64,000 nt of DNA from Aurantiochytrium sp. KH105 (Eukaryota > Sar > Bigyra > Thraustochytrida > Thraustochytriidae): the NCBI GenBank assembly GCA_003116975.1, contig BGKB01000105.1:124001-188000 (forward strand), given 5' to 3'. A program made the position numbers and the translations under genes. This document shows positions 11,001-18,729 of the stretch, piece by piece; the stretch's first letter is position 1; every line of letters starts with the position of its first letter. The notes beneath the pieces are model-generated. The model was not told the DNA's origin, did no database searches, and saw only the letters and a list, made by a program, of their open reading frames with translations.

Positions 11001-12285
11001 CGCCCGTCAAGTGGCGCGCGAGACCGAAGCGGCGTTTGGCGCCCCGATCAGCAACGCGCCAGGGCGCCTGCACGAATTCACGATCTTTGATTTTCCCTTT
11101 TTATTGAATGCCGGAGACAAGCGACGCGTCTTGCACTTCGAAGACCAGAGCTCGCAGTTTCGCAACGTGTTGATGAGTCGGCTGTTCAGCAACGAACCCT
11201 TTTATACCCTTTCTGTGCGCCGCTCGCACCTTTTGGAGGACACCATGGCGCGTATTGGGAGCTCGAAGGGGGGATCGACGGACTTTCGGAAGCCATTAAA
11301 AGTCAAATTTGAGGGTGAACAGGGCCTCGACGCCGGCGGCGTGCGCAAAGAGTTCTTCCAACTTTTGTCTGCACAGCTGTTCCAGCCAGACTGCGGACTT
11401 TTTCGCCGCAACGGTGATACCAATACGCTCTGGTTCAACGTTTTCGATGAGGACATGGCGGACTCAAATCAGCCGTACGTTCTGGTTGGCATTCTCATTG
11501 GTCTTGCCATCTACAACTCGACCCTTCTTGACGTTCAGTTCCCGCTCTTGTTTTGGCGAACTCTGCTCGGAAAAGTGCCCGAGGAGCCGACGATTGAGCA
11601 TCTCGAGGAGCTCGACAGCCAGTATGCAAGAAACGTGCAGGCGATGCTCGACTACGACGAGGACGACTTTGAGGACGTTTTCATGCAATCCTTTGAGGTC
11701 TCGGTGGACCTCTTTGGCGAGAAAAGACAAGTCGAGCTCGTCCCTGGGGGTTCTGACCTCGTTGTCACGCGCGAAAACCGCCATGAATATGTTAAGGCGC
11801 TGTGCAAGTATCTCGTCATTGATAGCATTGGATCCAATGCGCGGGATATGCTGGAGGGTTTCCACCGGGTCATCCCGGAGGACTCTCGCTCTCTGCAGCT
11901 TTTTGAGCCTGACGAGCTCGAACTTGCCGTCTGCGGTATGCTCGAGCTCGACTTTGACGAACTACACCGCATCGCACAGTACGAGGGCGGCTACAATGAG
12001 GATCACGAGACTATTAAGCGTTTCTGGCGCATCGTGGGCTCCTTTTCGTACGAAGAAAAGCAAACCTTTCTCCGCTTTACCACTGGTTCGCCAAAGTCTC
12101 CCGTTGGCGGGCTCTCGGCACTGGGCAATTTCACGGTGCAGCGGGCCGGCCCGGACACGGACAAGATGCCCACCTCTTACACGTGCTTCAATACCATCAT
12201 GCTTCCTGAGTACGCCTCCGAGTCCAAGATGCGTGAGCGTCTGATGCTCGCCTTGGAGCACTCGATCGGTTTCGGTCTCGAGTAG
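8071..12285 (+). CDS. RCC1-repeat HECT-type E3 ubiquitin ligase (HERC-like)
   Basis: The protein is 1404 residues from the ATG at 8071, which has a good GCCGCCATGG context; the frame is open to 7945 but starts there at GTG. An N-terminal basic/acidic low-complexity region with a short poly-Gln run is followed by at least five RCC1-type propeller motifs (about residues 265-590: ILAWGDNSAGQL, VATWGNNESGQLGHS, VFSFGRNVDGILGLG, VYAWGSNSQGQLGLA, IYVCGRAEEGQLGF). A helical middle leads to a C-terminal HECT domain from about residue 1030. The catalytic cysteine is residue 1372, in PTSYTCFNTIMLPEY, and the chain ends in GFGLE as in HERC3/4-type ligases. HECT enzymes accept ubiquitin on that cysteine before passing it to substrate. 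Substrate unknown. Confidence 0.93.
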   Translation: MGGAGGDEEPRPRAATSAEHRSKSAARRLAGAARSRRLSARASRGILGGEGSTFRALARRHKGRPVGNEDGDDKKDRDGDEEDVDQELGDQTSVRKSARASRKSTWRNRISGRGSRPASTMEEQQQQQQQEPPDDGDDKSTIDEDEEDASSASTAIESRGSSHARRSRFSLTRGGQLTRTNARMSLRQDGKAALQVLARVSKRVRDSAVQKLERRRTTDPNASNKRTSSNGKSARGALRSAFGAEDDEETCCLPGSSPTSILAWGDNSAGQLMFEGGRHAEVSGWEATACASALDSATIVCVGTSGAHTVAVTSDGSLVGAGDNSEGQLDPSLGPEAFLEDPLPIVDAFLHKQHIVQAACGDAHTAVLTSSGRVATWGNNESGQLGHSRDRDIYNVAPRLVERMREIVIQVACTGSSTLLLSERGRVFSFGRNVDGILGLGDEENRASPKMVRGALDGNPVVQLATGDNHVCAVSVTGRVYAWGSNSQGQLGLARKNAPQRALEPSRVVLSRAVSKVACGAEHSVFLTACGGIYVCGRAEEGQLGFAPQKKLRRFVTPPRRLEALADLDVAPLQIAASHHTTFLLLEDGVVLMAGTLALSEAWASRADDASSADTEDIGNDHRRSRRGRPGTIAVDANLHRHGSSSEENSELTVSDEDESPRILSSQNHVEFGGFTQVLDASANVISVMGSGGAIFAIQSERHISARRDVLARGWPRAKVTALSGEDVQLQAKEILGRFDKLGRKSSRTFRSHVNMPLFDMCTLNASFLSGKYSSEHRSSPDKFDEKRNSCIDFEPMLHGMEELSAAFEASMGPDDSVKYLRERVAPIIGQLDEAAPHLTEPDQLRLFLVLLMSPLMRNVPKEYDLLVGVFKRLPSRSRDVLLSWIKYDITSDILATYLVDPLVALFDQAVSFLRDLEHTKDVCALLRHLHRINQGRSRGNSAMARIDHRRFYSTKFREMEMDELAKNFREWRSILDARQVARETEAAFGAPISNAPGRLHEFTIFDFPFLLNAGDKRRVLHFEDQSSQFRNVLMSRLFSNEPFYTLSVRRSHLLEDTMARIGSSKGGSTDFRKPLKVKFEGEQGLDAGGVRKEFFQLLSAQLFQPDCGLFRRNGDTNTLWFNVFDEDMADSNQPYVLVGILIGLAIYNSTLLDVQFPLLFWRTLLGKVPEEPTIEHLEELDSQYARNVQAMLDYDEDDFEDVFMQSFEVSVDLFGEKRQVELVPGGSDLVVTRENRHEYVKALCKYLVIDSIGSNARDMLEGFHRVIPEDSRSLQLFEPDELELAVCGMLELDFDELHRIAQYEGGYNEDHETIKRFWRIVGSFSYEEKQTFLRFTTGSPKSPVGGLSALGNFTVQRAGPDTDKMPTSYTCFNTIMLPEYASESKMRERLMLALEHSIGFGLE

Positions 12286-12914
12286 ACGTTCATGACGACT
12301 TTTCCCCACTGCGCGTGATTCTGTCCAGAGCTGGGTGGCCTTGGCGCACTCTTCTTGTTTTTATTACTCTTCTCCTTCTCTTCCTCCCTCTTCTTCTGTT
12401 TGAATCATGTTCTTCTTTGTTATGATCCTCTACACCTACTCTTCCCTTCTTTTGTGCATCGCTTTCGTGTTTGTCGTCGCCATTCTCAGCGATGCGGGCC
12501 ACCAGCTGCAGCTTGCACCATGCCCGACTTGCATTCGACTGCCCGATTTGCATCTGGCGCAGCAGCAGCTGCAGCTTGGCTTGTGAAGGCCTGCCAGAAG
12601 AACTTCCCTGCTTCCCCCTTCCTTTATTCCTTCCTGGCCTGCCGTGCATAGCAGCGCAGAGAAGAGGGCAAAAGAGCGCCGGAGAAAGCGCGACGAGAGA
12701 GGAGAGGAGAGGAGATCGATGCCGCGGAGGTCCAAACGTAAACGCGACGAAGGACGCGACGCGTGAGCGTCCCGACGGGCCGCGAGCAGGGCGACGAGAA
12801 GGGGCGCCGCTGCGGCGGAACGTGGCTGTGCGCAGCGCAGCGTCTGGGCGTTCGACGACCCTGGTGTCGAAGAAGTGAGGCAGACTCGGAGCAGCGAGTA
12901 CCAGCCTCGACGAG
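12286..12914. other. Intergenic between HECT and LMBRD2 genes
   Basis: Pyrimidine-rich 3' trailer (12350-12420), then a GC-rich leader with a GAGGAGAGGAGAGGAGA run at 12695-12713. Open frames on both strands here look compositional. No gene supported. Confidence 0.5.
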
Positions 12915-14645
12915 ATGGCGGCAGCAGGTCTCGCCGTGCTGAGTCTTGCCGGCGTAGCGTTCTGCTTCGCGTGGGCCTGGCGCAAGGTGCGCTTTTATGC
13001 ACGCGAAGACACCCCCTTTCCGTACATTCTGCTCGTCGGCGGCGTGTGGTGGCTTGGCGTCGTGGCGGTAGGTGTGCTTCTGCCAATGGATGTCGCCACG
13101 GCGGGGTCGAGCTCGTCGAAGGCAATGCTCGCGCTCTGGAAGACCAACTACTGGGTGACTTTTATTTGCTGCTGGGTAATTTGCCCAATCGCTTCTGCGT
13201 ATTGGACCTCTGGCGCTTTCACTTGGAAGCGGAGACTACGCTCGGCGCTCCTTTCGAACCTCAAGTTTTATGCGCGTGTTCTTGTCGTGCTGGCGCTCAT
13301 TTTCGCGCTCGTGCTGATGCACCAAGGTTTTCAATTTTCCAAGGTGACTGGCTTTCTCATTGCCGCCGCAAATGCCTACGGTCTCTTTCTCGTCGTGGTC
13401 ATGCTCGGCTACGGCCTGGTGGAAATGCCCCGGGAAATTTGGGAAAAGACTTGCCCCCGACGAATGCTCGACTACCATTATTGCTCTGCGCCTCAAACCG
13501 AAGAAGCCCTCATGGACGCGCAGGCTGATCTTCTCGATGTGCTCGATGCCGTGGAGCGCTTCGAGTGCCCGCAGGATCTCATGTTGCAGGCTCATTATGA
13601 TGAGGTGCGTTCCAAGGCCAAAAATGCGCGAGAGACCTGTCTCGATGAGCGCACGTCAATGTCTCATAGGACGCGAAGGACCTCTGTTGATAGTACAGGC
13701 GGGCGTGGGTCCATGTCGGCCCTTGAGCACTTGCACTCGAGGCTCAAGAATGCCATTATCAAAGCGGAGCGAGCCAAGTTTCAATGGCAGTCTCTGCTTG
13801 ACGTTACGGAGCAGCTCGAGGCTGAAGTCAAGCTGCTCGAGACACCGGCAAGCTCTCTCTACCAGCGCCTCGATGGCGGTGGTCTGGATGCTAGCATCGA
13901 AGAAGCGCAGGGGGGCATTGACGCGAGCGGGCTTGACGTCGACGAGACTGGAGCATCCTCACGGGGTCTCTCGCGTCGTCTCACCCTCTATTACAAGGCT
14001 CTCAAGGCCCTCTACGCGGTCATGGTCCTGCTCTCTGTGATTCTCATTTGGAATGAGTGCGCGTCGGCCATCTCCAGCGAGGCGTCCGTTTTTGGTCTTA
14101 TGGTCCGTTTTGCCGGAAACTTTTTCACGCGCTGGCTGTGCTGCGTACTTCCATTATCGTACATTGCTGCCTGCGTGTACGTTGCTCTTTTCAAGTTCAA
14201 GCTTCTCGACCAACTGACACTGTACGGCAACCGGCAAACGGATGTTTCGAACTTGCTCTTCAACGCATCGTATGTGGGTCGCGTACAATTTTCCCTGGGC
14301 GTTAACTACACAACACAGCTCGTGACAGAGGACAGACAGTCGCTTGCGTTTTACTCTCTGATTGGGGACATGGATGTTGTTCCTTTTCTGGGCAGCGCTT
14401 TCAATTTTTATCTCCCGGTGCTCATTTTGTTGCTTTCGGCATGTACATACTTTCGTGTTTTTGATCGCCTTCTCAACGTGGTGGGCATTGAGACACACAC
14501 GGAACCGGGCGAGGGTGGGCAGAGCCAGGATCTCGTTGCGCAAGGCCAGCAGCTCGTCGCGCGCCATCGGGCGCGACTCGAGCGGCGCAGAGGCCGCGAC
14601 GCAGAGGCCGCGGAGGAGCGATCCTTTTCGCTGCGCCAGTTCTGA
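12915..14645 (+). CDS. LMBRD2: LMBR1-domain polytopic membrane protein (LMBRD2-like)
   Basis: 576 residues, one exon, ATG in GAGATGG context. About nine hydrophobic segments: near residues 5-22, 40-58, 78-100, 112-134 and 148-172, then a soluble helical loop (about 195-330), then 358-378, 392-425 and 490-515. The late motif TDVSNLLFNASYVGRVQFSLGVNY corresponds to the LMBRD2 signature T(D)..SLLF.A....RL..PLC.N. LMBR1-family proteins are integral membrane proteins; LMBRD2 has been linked to beta-adrenergic receptor signalling in animals and its protist homologues are uncharacterised. The soluble loop carries a short Arg/Ser/Thr-rich stretch (about 245-265), which could be phosphorylated. The C-terminal tail is Arg/Glu-rich. 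Confidence 0.85.
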   Translation: MAAAGLAVLSLAGVAFCFAWAWRKVRFYAREDTPFPYILLVGGVWWLGVVAVGVLLPMDVATAGSSSSKAMLALWKTNYWVTFICCWVICPIASAYWTSGAFTWKRRLRSALLSNLKFYARVLVVLALIFALVLMHQGFQFSKVTGFLIAAANAYGLFLVVVMLGYGLVEMPREIWEKTCPRRMLDYHYCSAPQTEEALMDAQADLLDVLDAVERFECPQDLMLQAHYDEVRSKAKNARETCLDERTSMSHRTRRTSVDSTGGRGSMSALEHLHSRLKNAIIKAERAKFQWQSLLDVTEQLEAEVKLLETPASSLYQRLDGGGLDASIEEAQGGIDASGLDVDETGASSRGLSRRLTLYYKALKALYAVMVLLSVILIWNECASAISSEASVFGLMVRFAGNFFTRWLCCVLPLSYIAACVYVALFKFKLLDQLTLYGNRQTDVSNLLFNASYVGRVQFSLGVNYTTQLVTEDRQSLAFYSLIGDMDVVPFLGSAFNFYLPVLILLLSACTYFRVFDRLLNVVGIETHTEPGEGGQSQDLVAQGQQLVARHRARLERRRGRDAEAAEERSFSLRQF

Positions 14646-14835
14646 TGCGCACGCAAGCTCCCCTATCTTCTTCTTTCCTTTTACGAAACAAAGATCATGT
14701 TATCCTCGCATGCTGCGGGGCGGGGAGAGACGCTGCCTGTCTCGTCACCCTTCGTGATACATTCACCGACGATAGATTCATTTTTAATAACTTTGTTTTT
14801 GGGGTGTGTGCATGTATGTATTACTCTTCGAGGTT

Positions 14836-15153
14836 TTACCTGACCTCGGTGGCTTGCTGCACAAAGTCTTTGGCCTGAACACAGAGCTCAGCGTCCTCTG
14901 GGACTGTGTTATCCTCGAGAAAGCTTTGCACGGTGCTGCAAGCATCAGCCACGCGGCTCTTGGCGTCGGCAAGCATGGCCTTTGATTCGTCAAGAGCGTC
15001 CGAAATCTGGCGGTACCTGTCGTGCTCGGTGCCCATACTCTCAAGCTGTGCCTCGGTCTTTTGAACCTCCTCGGAGTACATGTTGTGCTCCTTGATGGCG
15101 CGCTTCAACACGCCGACCTTGACCCTGAGCTGCTGCTCCAACGCCTTGTCCAT
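14836..15153 (-). CDS. TBCA: Tubulin-binding cofactor A
   Basis: 105 residues, starting at the ATG at 15153 (MDKALEQQLRVKVGVLKRAI); the frame is open further upstream, but the added residues look like translated leader. The protein is one long three-helix bundle with the family signature: basic VKVGVLKRAIKEHNMYSEEV, then a QLESM turn, an ALDESKAMLADAKSRV helix and a closing FLEDN...AKDFVQQA helix. TBCA captures beta-tubulin released from chaperonin and hands it into the tubulin heterodimer assembly pathway in the cytosol. Length equals the usual 105-110 residues. It diverges from YKT6, sharing about 1 kb of GC-rich upstream DNA. Confidence 0.9.
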   Translation of the reverse strand: MDKALEQQLRVKVGVLKRAIKEHNMYSEEVQKTEAQLESMGTEHDRYRQISDALDESKAMLADAKSRVADACSTVQSFLEDNTVPEDAELCVQAKDFVQQATEVR

Positions 15154-16113
15154 GATTCCAGAAAACCGAAAGTTGATCTGAAGCGAGCACGCGAGCAGCA
15201 ACGCCGCGACACCCCCTTTCTTCGCAGGCCAAGCACGCTTCGTGCCGTCTTCGGCCAACGCGAGGGAGCGAGCGATGGAGCGAGCGAGCGAGCGAGCTCC
15301 TCAGCAATGCGGGCCCGGACGTTAGCGCCTGCTCGGCTTGCTTGTTTGCTACGCTGCTTTTCTCCCCTTCAGTGTCTGACTGACTGTCCACTCGCGAACG
15401 TTATAAGTCTCCGGGCCCGAACTTGAACTTCGGTTCCTTCTCCGCGGCCGCGTCCGGCCAATTCTCAATCCTTGGCGCCCAAATCTTGCGCACGCGCTCT
15501 TCCCCTCGCGCCTCGCGCACTCGCGCTCGCGGGGCCGGCGTCGCGCGACTTCTCCGCGCGCGCGGGCGCCGCGCAGTCTTGGCGCGGGCCCAAACCCAGG
15601 CGCGCGCGACGCCCTGCGTGCCCCCTCCGGCGCGCCGGGCCCTCTCTTTCCATCCCGCCGGAACGCTCCTGGGAGGGGGCACGTAGCACATCCCGCCTCG
15701 CAGCGCGCCGTTCCCCGTCTCCACGGTACCGCCTGCGGTACTACATCGTGGGCCCGGTGGCGGTACATCATGTATAGTGCTGAAAGGCGAGAGCGCGAGA
15801 AGAGGAGGCCGAGCGGCAAAGCGCAATCGATCGATCGCGACAGACACGCAGACAGTCAGGCAGGCAGGCAGGCGGACGCACAGCCCGCCCGCCGACCGCC
15901 GCGCCCGAGCGAGGCCGGAAGCCAGGCGGCCCAGCCCGCGCCCGCCCGCGCCGACGCCGTCCGTCTCCGCGCGCAGGGCCGAGGCCGAGGTGATCGAGCG
16001 CGAAGAAAGCGCGGAAGCGGCTCCCAGAAGAAACAAGGCCACGTCACCGGGAGGGAGAGCGCGAGCGAGGCGCAGGCTCCGGCGGAGGCCGCGCGGAGGC
16101 ACGCGGAGGAGGA

Positions 16114-16150
<37 letters not shown>

Positions 16151-16168
16151 GCGAGAAGCGAAGTGAAG
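15154..16168. promoter_or_regulatory. Divergent upstream region TBCA / YKT6
   Basis: GC-rich spacer with a (GAGC)n tract (15266-15297) in the TBCA leader, a (CAGG)n run (15857-15875), and a (CAG)n run (16119-16149) directly before YKT6. From the ATG at 15770 one frame is open without interruption into YKT6 (see findings). On the minus strand a 506-codon open frame is compositional. Confidence 0.5.
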
Positions 16169-16771
16169 ATGAAGATCACCGGCATCTCGATTCTCAAGTG
16201 GAAGGAGGACACGGCGGAGCCGGTGTTCCTCGCGTCGGCCACGGAGCTCTCGAGCTTTGGGTTCTTCCAGCGGGGGACCGCAGCGCAGTTTGTCAAGTTT
16301 ATCTCGCGCACGCTCATCAAGCGCACGCCGGCAGGCAAACGCCAGACCGTGGAGCACGAAGGCAACAATGTTCACACGTACTTGAGGTCGGATGGCCTCG
16401 GCTGTGCCGTCGTGGCTGACGCTGAGTACCCGGAGCGCGTCGCCTTCACCATCATGTCCAAGCTCATCGAGCAGTTCCATTCGCAGTATGCGCAACAGTG
16501 GCCAACCGTGATGGAGGATGCCACACTCTCGTTCGAGCCTCTGGACCAGGCCATCATCGAGTACCAGGACCCGTCCAAGGCTGACAAGATTTCGAAAATT
16601 CAGAAAGATCTCGATGCGACGATGGAGGTCATGCACAAGACGATCGACTCGGTCTTGGAGCGACAGGTCAAGCTCGACAAACTTGTCGAGACAAGTGAGG
16701 ATCTCAGCATGCAGTCCAAGGCCTTTTACACCACCGCAAAATCGCACAACCAGTGCTGCACGATTTGCTAA
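16169..16771 (+). CDS. YKT6: R-SNARE YKT6
   Basis: 200 residues from the ATG at 16169. An N-terminal longin domain (MKITGISILKWKEDTAEPVF ... FGFFQRGTAAQFVKFISRTL) is followed by a SNARE helix with the zero-layer arginine in DSVLERQVKLDKLVETSEDL and an MQSKAFYTTAKSHNQCC end. The C-terminus CCTIC is a CaaX box with the adjacent cysteine that is palmitoylated in YKT6; the usual animal and yeast end is CCAIM or CIIM, so the final Cys is unusual and would favour farnesylation only if the transferase tolerates it. YKT6 cycles between cytosol and membranes and acts in Golgi, endosomal, vacuolar and autophagosomal fusion. Length equals the family (198-200), which favours this start over the in-frame ATG at 15770. 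Confidence 0.93.
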   Translation: MKITGISILKWKEDTAEPVFLASATELSSFGFFQRGTAAQFVKFISRTLIKRTPAGKRQTVEHEGNNVHTYLRSDGLGCAVVADAEYPERVAFTIMSKLIEQFHSQYAQQWPTVMEDATLSFEPLDQAIIEYQDPSKADKISKIQKDLDATMEVMHKTIDSVLERQVKLDKLVETSEDLSMQSKAFYTTAKSHNQCCTIC

Positions 16772-17302
16772 GTGGGTGATATGAGTTTTGCCCGCGGCAA
16801 GGTCTTTCCTTCCATGTTCATCCTTCGCTTCTTTTTCTGGGCTGCGAAATTTGCTCGTTTCTTCGTCTTCTTTTCCTTCTATTTCTACTAAGCGGCGAAG
16901 TTCTTTGTTTTCACACGTCACGGTCGGTCACGGTCACTAATTGATCACAAGGACAAACGAGATAAGCTGGTGAAAGTAAATGAAGGGGGGCAGCCACTCA
17001 GGCAGGCAGGCAGGCAGGCAGGCAGCATGCTCTTAAGCAAGCTAGCAAGGAGCGAGGAACTGGGTCGATTCAATCAAAGAGACGGAGTGGAGCAAGCCTC
17101 TCGAGCATCGAACCGTGGAGAATCGTATTCTGTTCCTCTCCTTTCCCCTCTTTTTTCTTTACTTCTCTTCTCATTCTCTTCTCTTCTTCTCTTCGTTTCA
17201 TTTCGCCTCGTTTCGCCTCGTCTTCAAGTACACAATCGCCTCTCAGCTTCTATCGATCATATTTCATCGCTTTTTCCTAAGAAAAAGGCCTCGCGCCATT
17301 GT
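16772..17302. other. Convergent spacer YKT6 / CaaX protein
   Basis: Contains a (GGCA)n run (17000-17023) and a long pyrimidine tract (about 17128-17222, CTCTTCTC-like) on the + strand. No gene supported. Confidence 0.5.
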
Positions 17303-17986
17303 TTACAGAATTTGACACGTTTTTGCCTTCTGTTTCGCTAGTTCTTCGCGAAGTCGCTCATTTTCTGCACGCAACTCAGCCTCGTTGCCCGTTGCCCCGA
17401 CACTCGTACCACCCCCGACCCCGGGAGGGGCTGCCGTCCCTGTCCCCCAGAGCTCAAGCTCAAGAGAGTTGGAACTGAGCCATGTTTGCAAGTCCTTGTT
17501 CAGGGGTGGTTCGCTGAGCTTGGTGAAATCGAAGTTGAGCTTTATTTCCGGGCCACGAACACCGCCGATGGGCTCGATAATAATAGGCCTTACTCCCTCA
17601 GCGCGCATTTTCTCAATGTCGGTGAGACACCGCAAGAACACGCCACCTTGAGCCGCAGCACCCGAAAGTCCATGCGCCTCGGTAATCTTCATCGTGATCT
17701 GCATCTTCTCGCCCTTGTGCTCGTCAAAGTTCACCGCCGCCCACTGCTCTTCCCCAGACTCGCCATCCTTGGGAACCACCCGCGTTGAGCTCTTTTGTTC
17801 AAAGTTGGCCACTGGCATGGCGCCCACGTAGCCGAGCTCGAGTTTGATGTGCAACTTGCCTATTTGTTGTCCCGAGAGATCCATGATGGGCGCGTCGTCC
17901 TCAACATTGAGCAACATCGACAATGGTTGCAAAAGTACTTCGCAAACCCCAAGAAGTGCTCCCGGGGGCTGTTTGACGTCTCCCAT
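17303..17986 (-). CDS. Stand-alone kinesin-3-tail-like (C2-like) protein with C-terminal CaaX box
   Basis: 227 residues from ATG 17986. The opening stretch, LGVCEVLLQPLSMLLNVED followed by APIMDLSGQQIGKLHIKLE, resembles the segment after the motor and FHA parts of kinesin-3 (KIF1/Unc104) proteins, where a GEA..YL..L....E...PI.D..G...G.L.V...P pattern opens a C2-like module. No motor domain is present here or in the 740 bp upstream. The middle repeats the beta-rich character (QITMKITEAHGLSGAAAQGG, GPEIKLNFDFTKL). A Gly/Ala/Pro linker leads to a short coiled coil (EAELRAENERLREELAKQKA) and the C-terminus CQIL, a CaaX box whose final Leu suggests geranylgeranylation. Inference: a prenylated, membrane-attached adaptor. 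The kinesin-tail link is by eye and needs a profile search. Confidence 0.6.
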   Translation of the reverse strand: MGDVKQPPGALLGVCEVLLQPLSMLLNVEDDAPIMDLSGQQIGKLHIKLELGYVGAMPVANFEQKSSTRVVPKDGESGEEQWAAVNFDEHKGEKMQITMKITEAHGLSGAAAQGGVFLRCLTDIEKMRAEGVRPIIIEPIGGVRGPEIKLNFDFTKLSEPPLNKDLQTWLSSNSLELELWGTGTAAPPGVGGGTSVGATGNEAELRAENERLREELAKQKAKTCQIL

Positions 17987-18729
17987 GATGGCTGGCCGGC
18001 TGGCTGGCTGGATGGATGGAAATAAAAATGTAGAAGGGGATATGCACAGACGGACAAATAGATGGCCTCGCTTTGGAACGTTATGTGTCGGTCTTGAACG
18101 ATGCTCGTTCGAAAGAGCACAGTACAGACCACGGTCTTTGTTGTCCTTAAGCTTTCTTCGTTACAGCCGGCGACCTACTCCACGCACCCGCTTTCGCACT
18201 GTCCGAGTGTTGGCAATGCGGCGTTCGCGCGTCCTTCTGCGCAGTGACCAAGCGCGCAGCGAGTGAGACGAGTCGCCTGCCACAAGCTGCTCCTGCGCAC
18301 GATCAGTCTCTGGGGAGATTGAATGCTTGCCCACGCTATGCCTCGGCACGCTCTTGCGTTCTCGCGCTCTTCGTGTCCACACCGTTTGTCCAGACCCATT
18401 TGTAATGCATGAAAGCAAGCATCCTCGCAGTTTTTTTCCGCTGTCCAGGTGAAAAGGCCGGCGAGCGGACGGGTGACGCTCAAAATTAAATGGCTCTCTC
18501 TCTCTCTCTCTGTGTCTCTCTCTCCCTCTCCTCATTGACAAACAATCATTTTGGACACAGTGCTGCTGTGAAAGTTCACAATTCGGACAACTTCGAAGAA
18601 AACCATGACAAAATTGAATCGTAACGGATCATTCCTTGTTTTGGCGACTAGCCTACTACAATAATTTCTTTTATATTTCCAGAGATTGCGATGCGAGCCC
18701 ATGCGCAAGCGCGGCAAGATGCCAGCAAG
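17987..18729. other. Intergenic between CaaX protein and DDX24
   Basis: Starts with GGCT/GGAT tetranucleotide runs (17995-18020) in the CaaX gene leader and contains a (CT)n run at 18490-18532. No gene supported; short minus-strand frames are compositional. Confidence 0.5.

Noticed and set aside
15401-16921. 506-codon open frame on the minus strand opposite YKT6
   Set aside because: It lies over a clear YKT6 gene and its GC-rich leader, has no recognisable domain and is Arg/Leu/Ser-rich as expected from composition and the CAG repeat.
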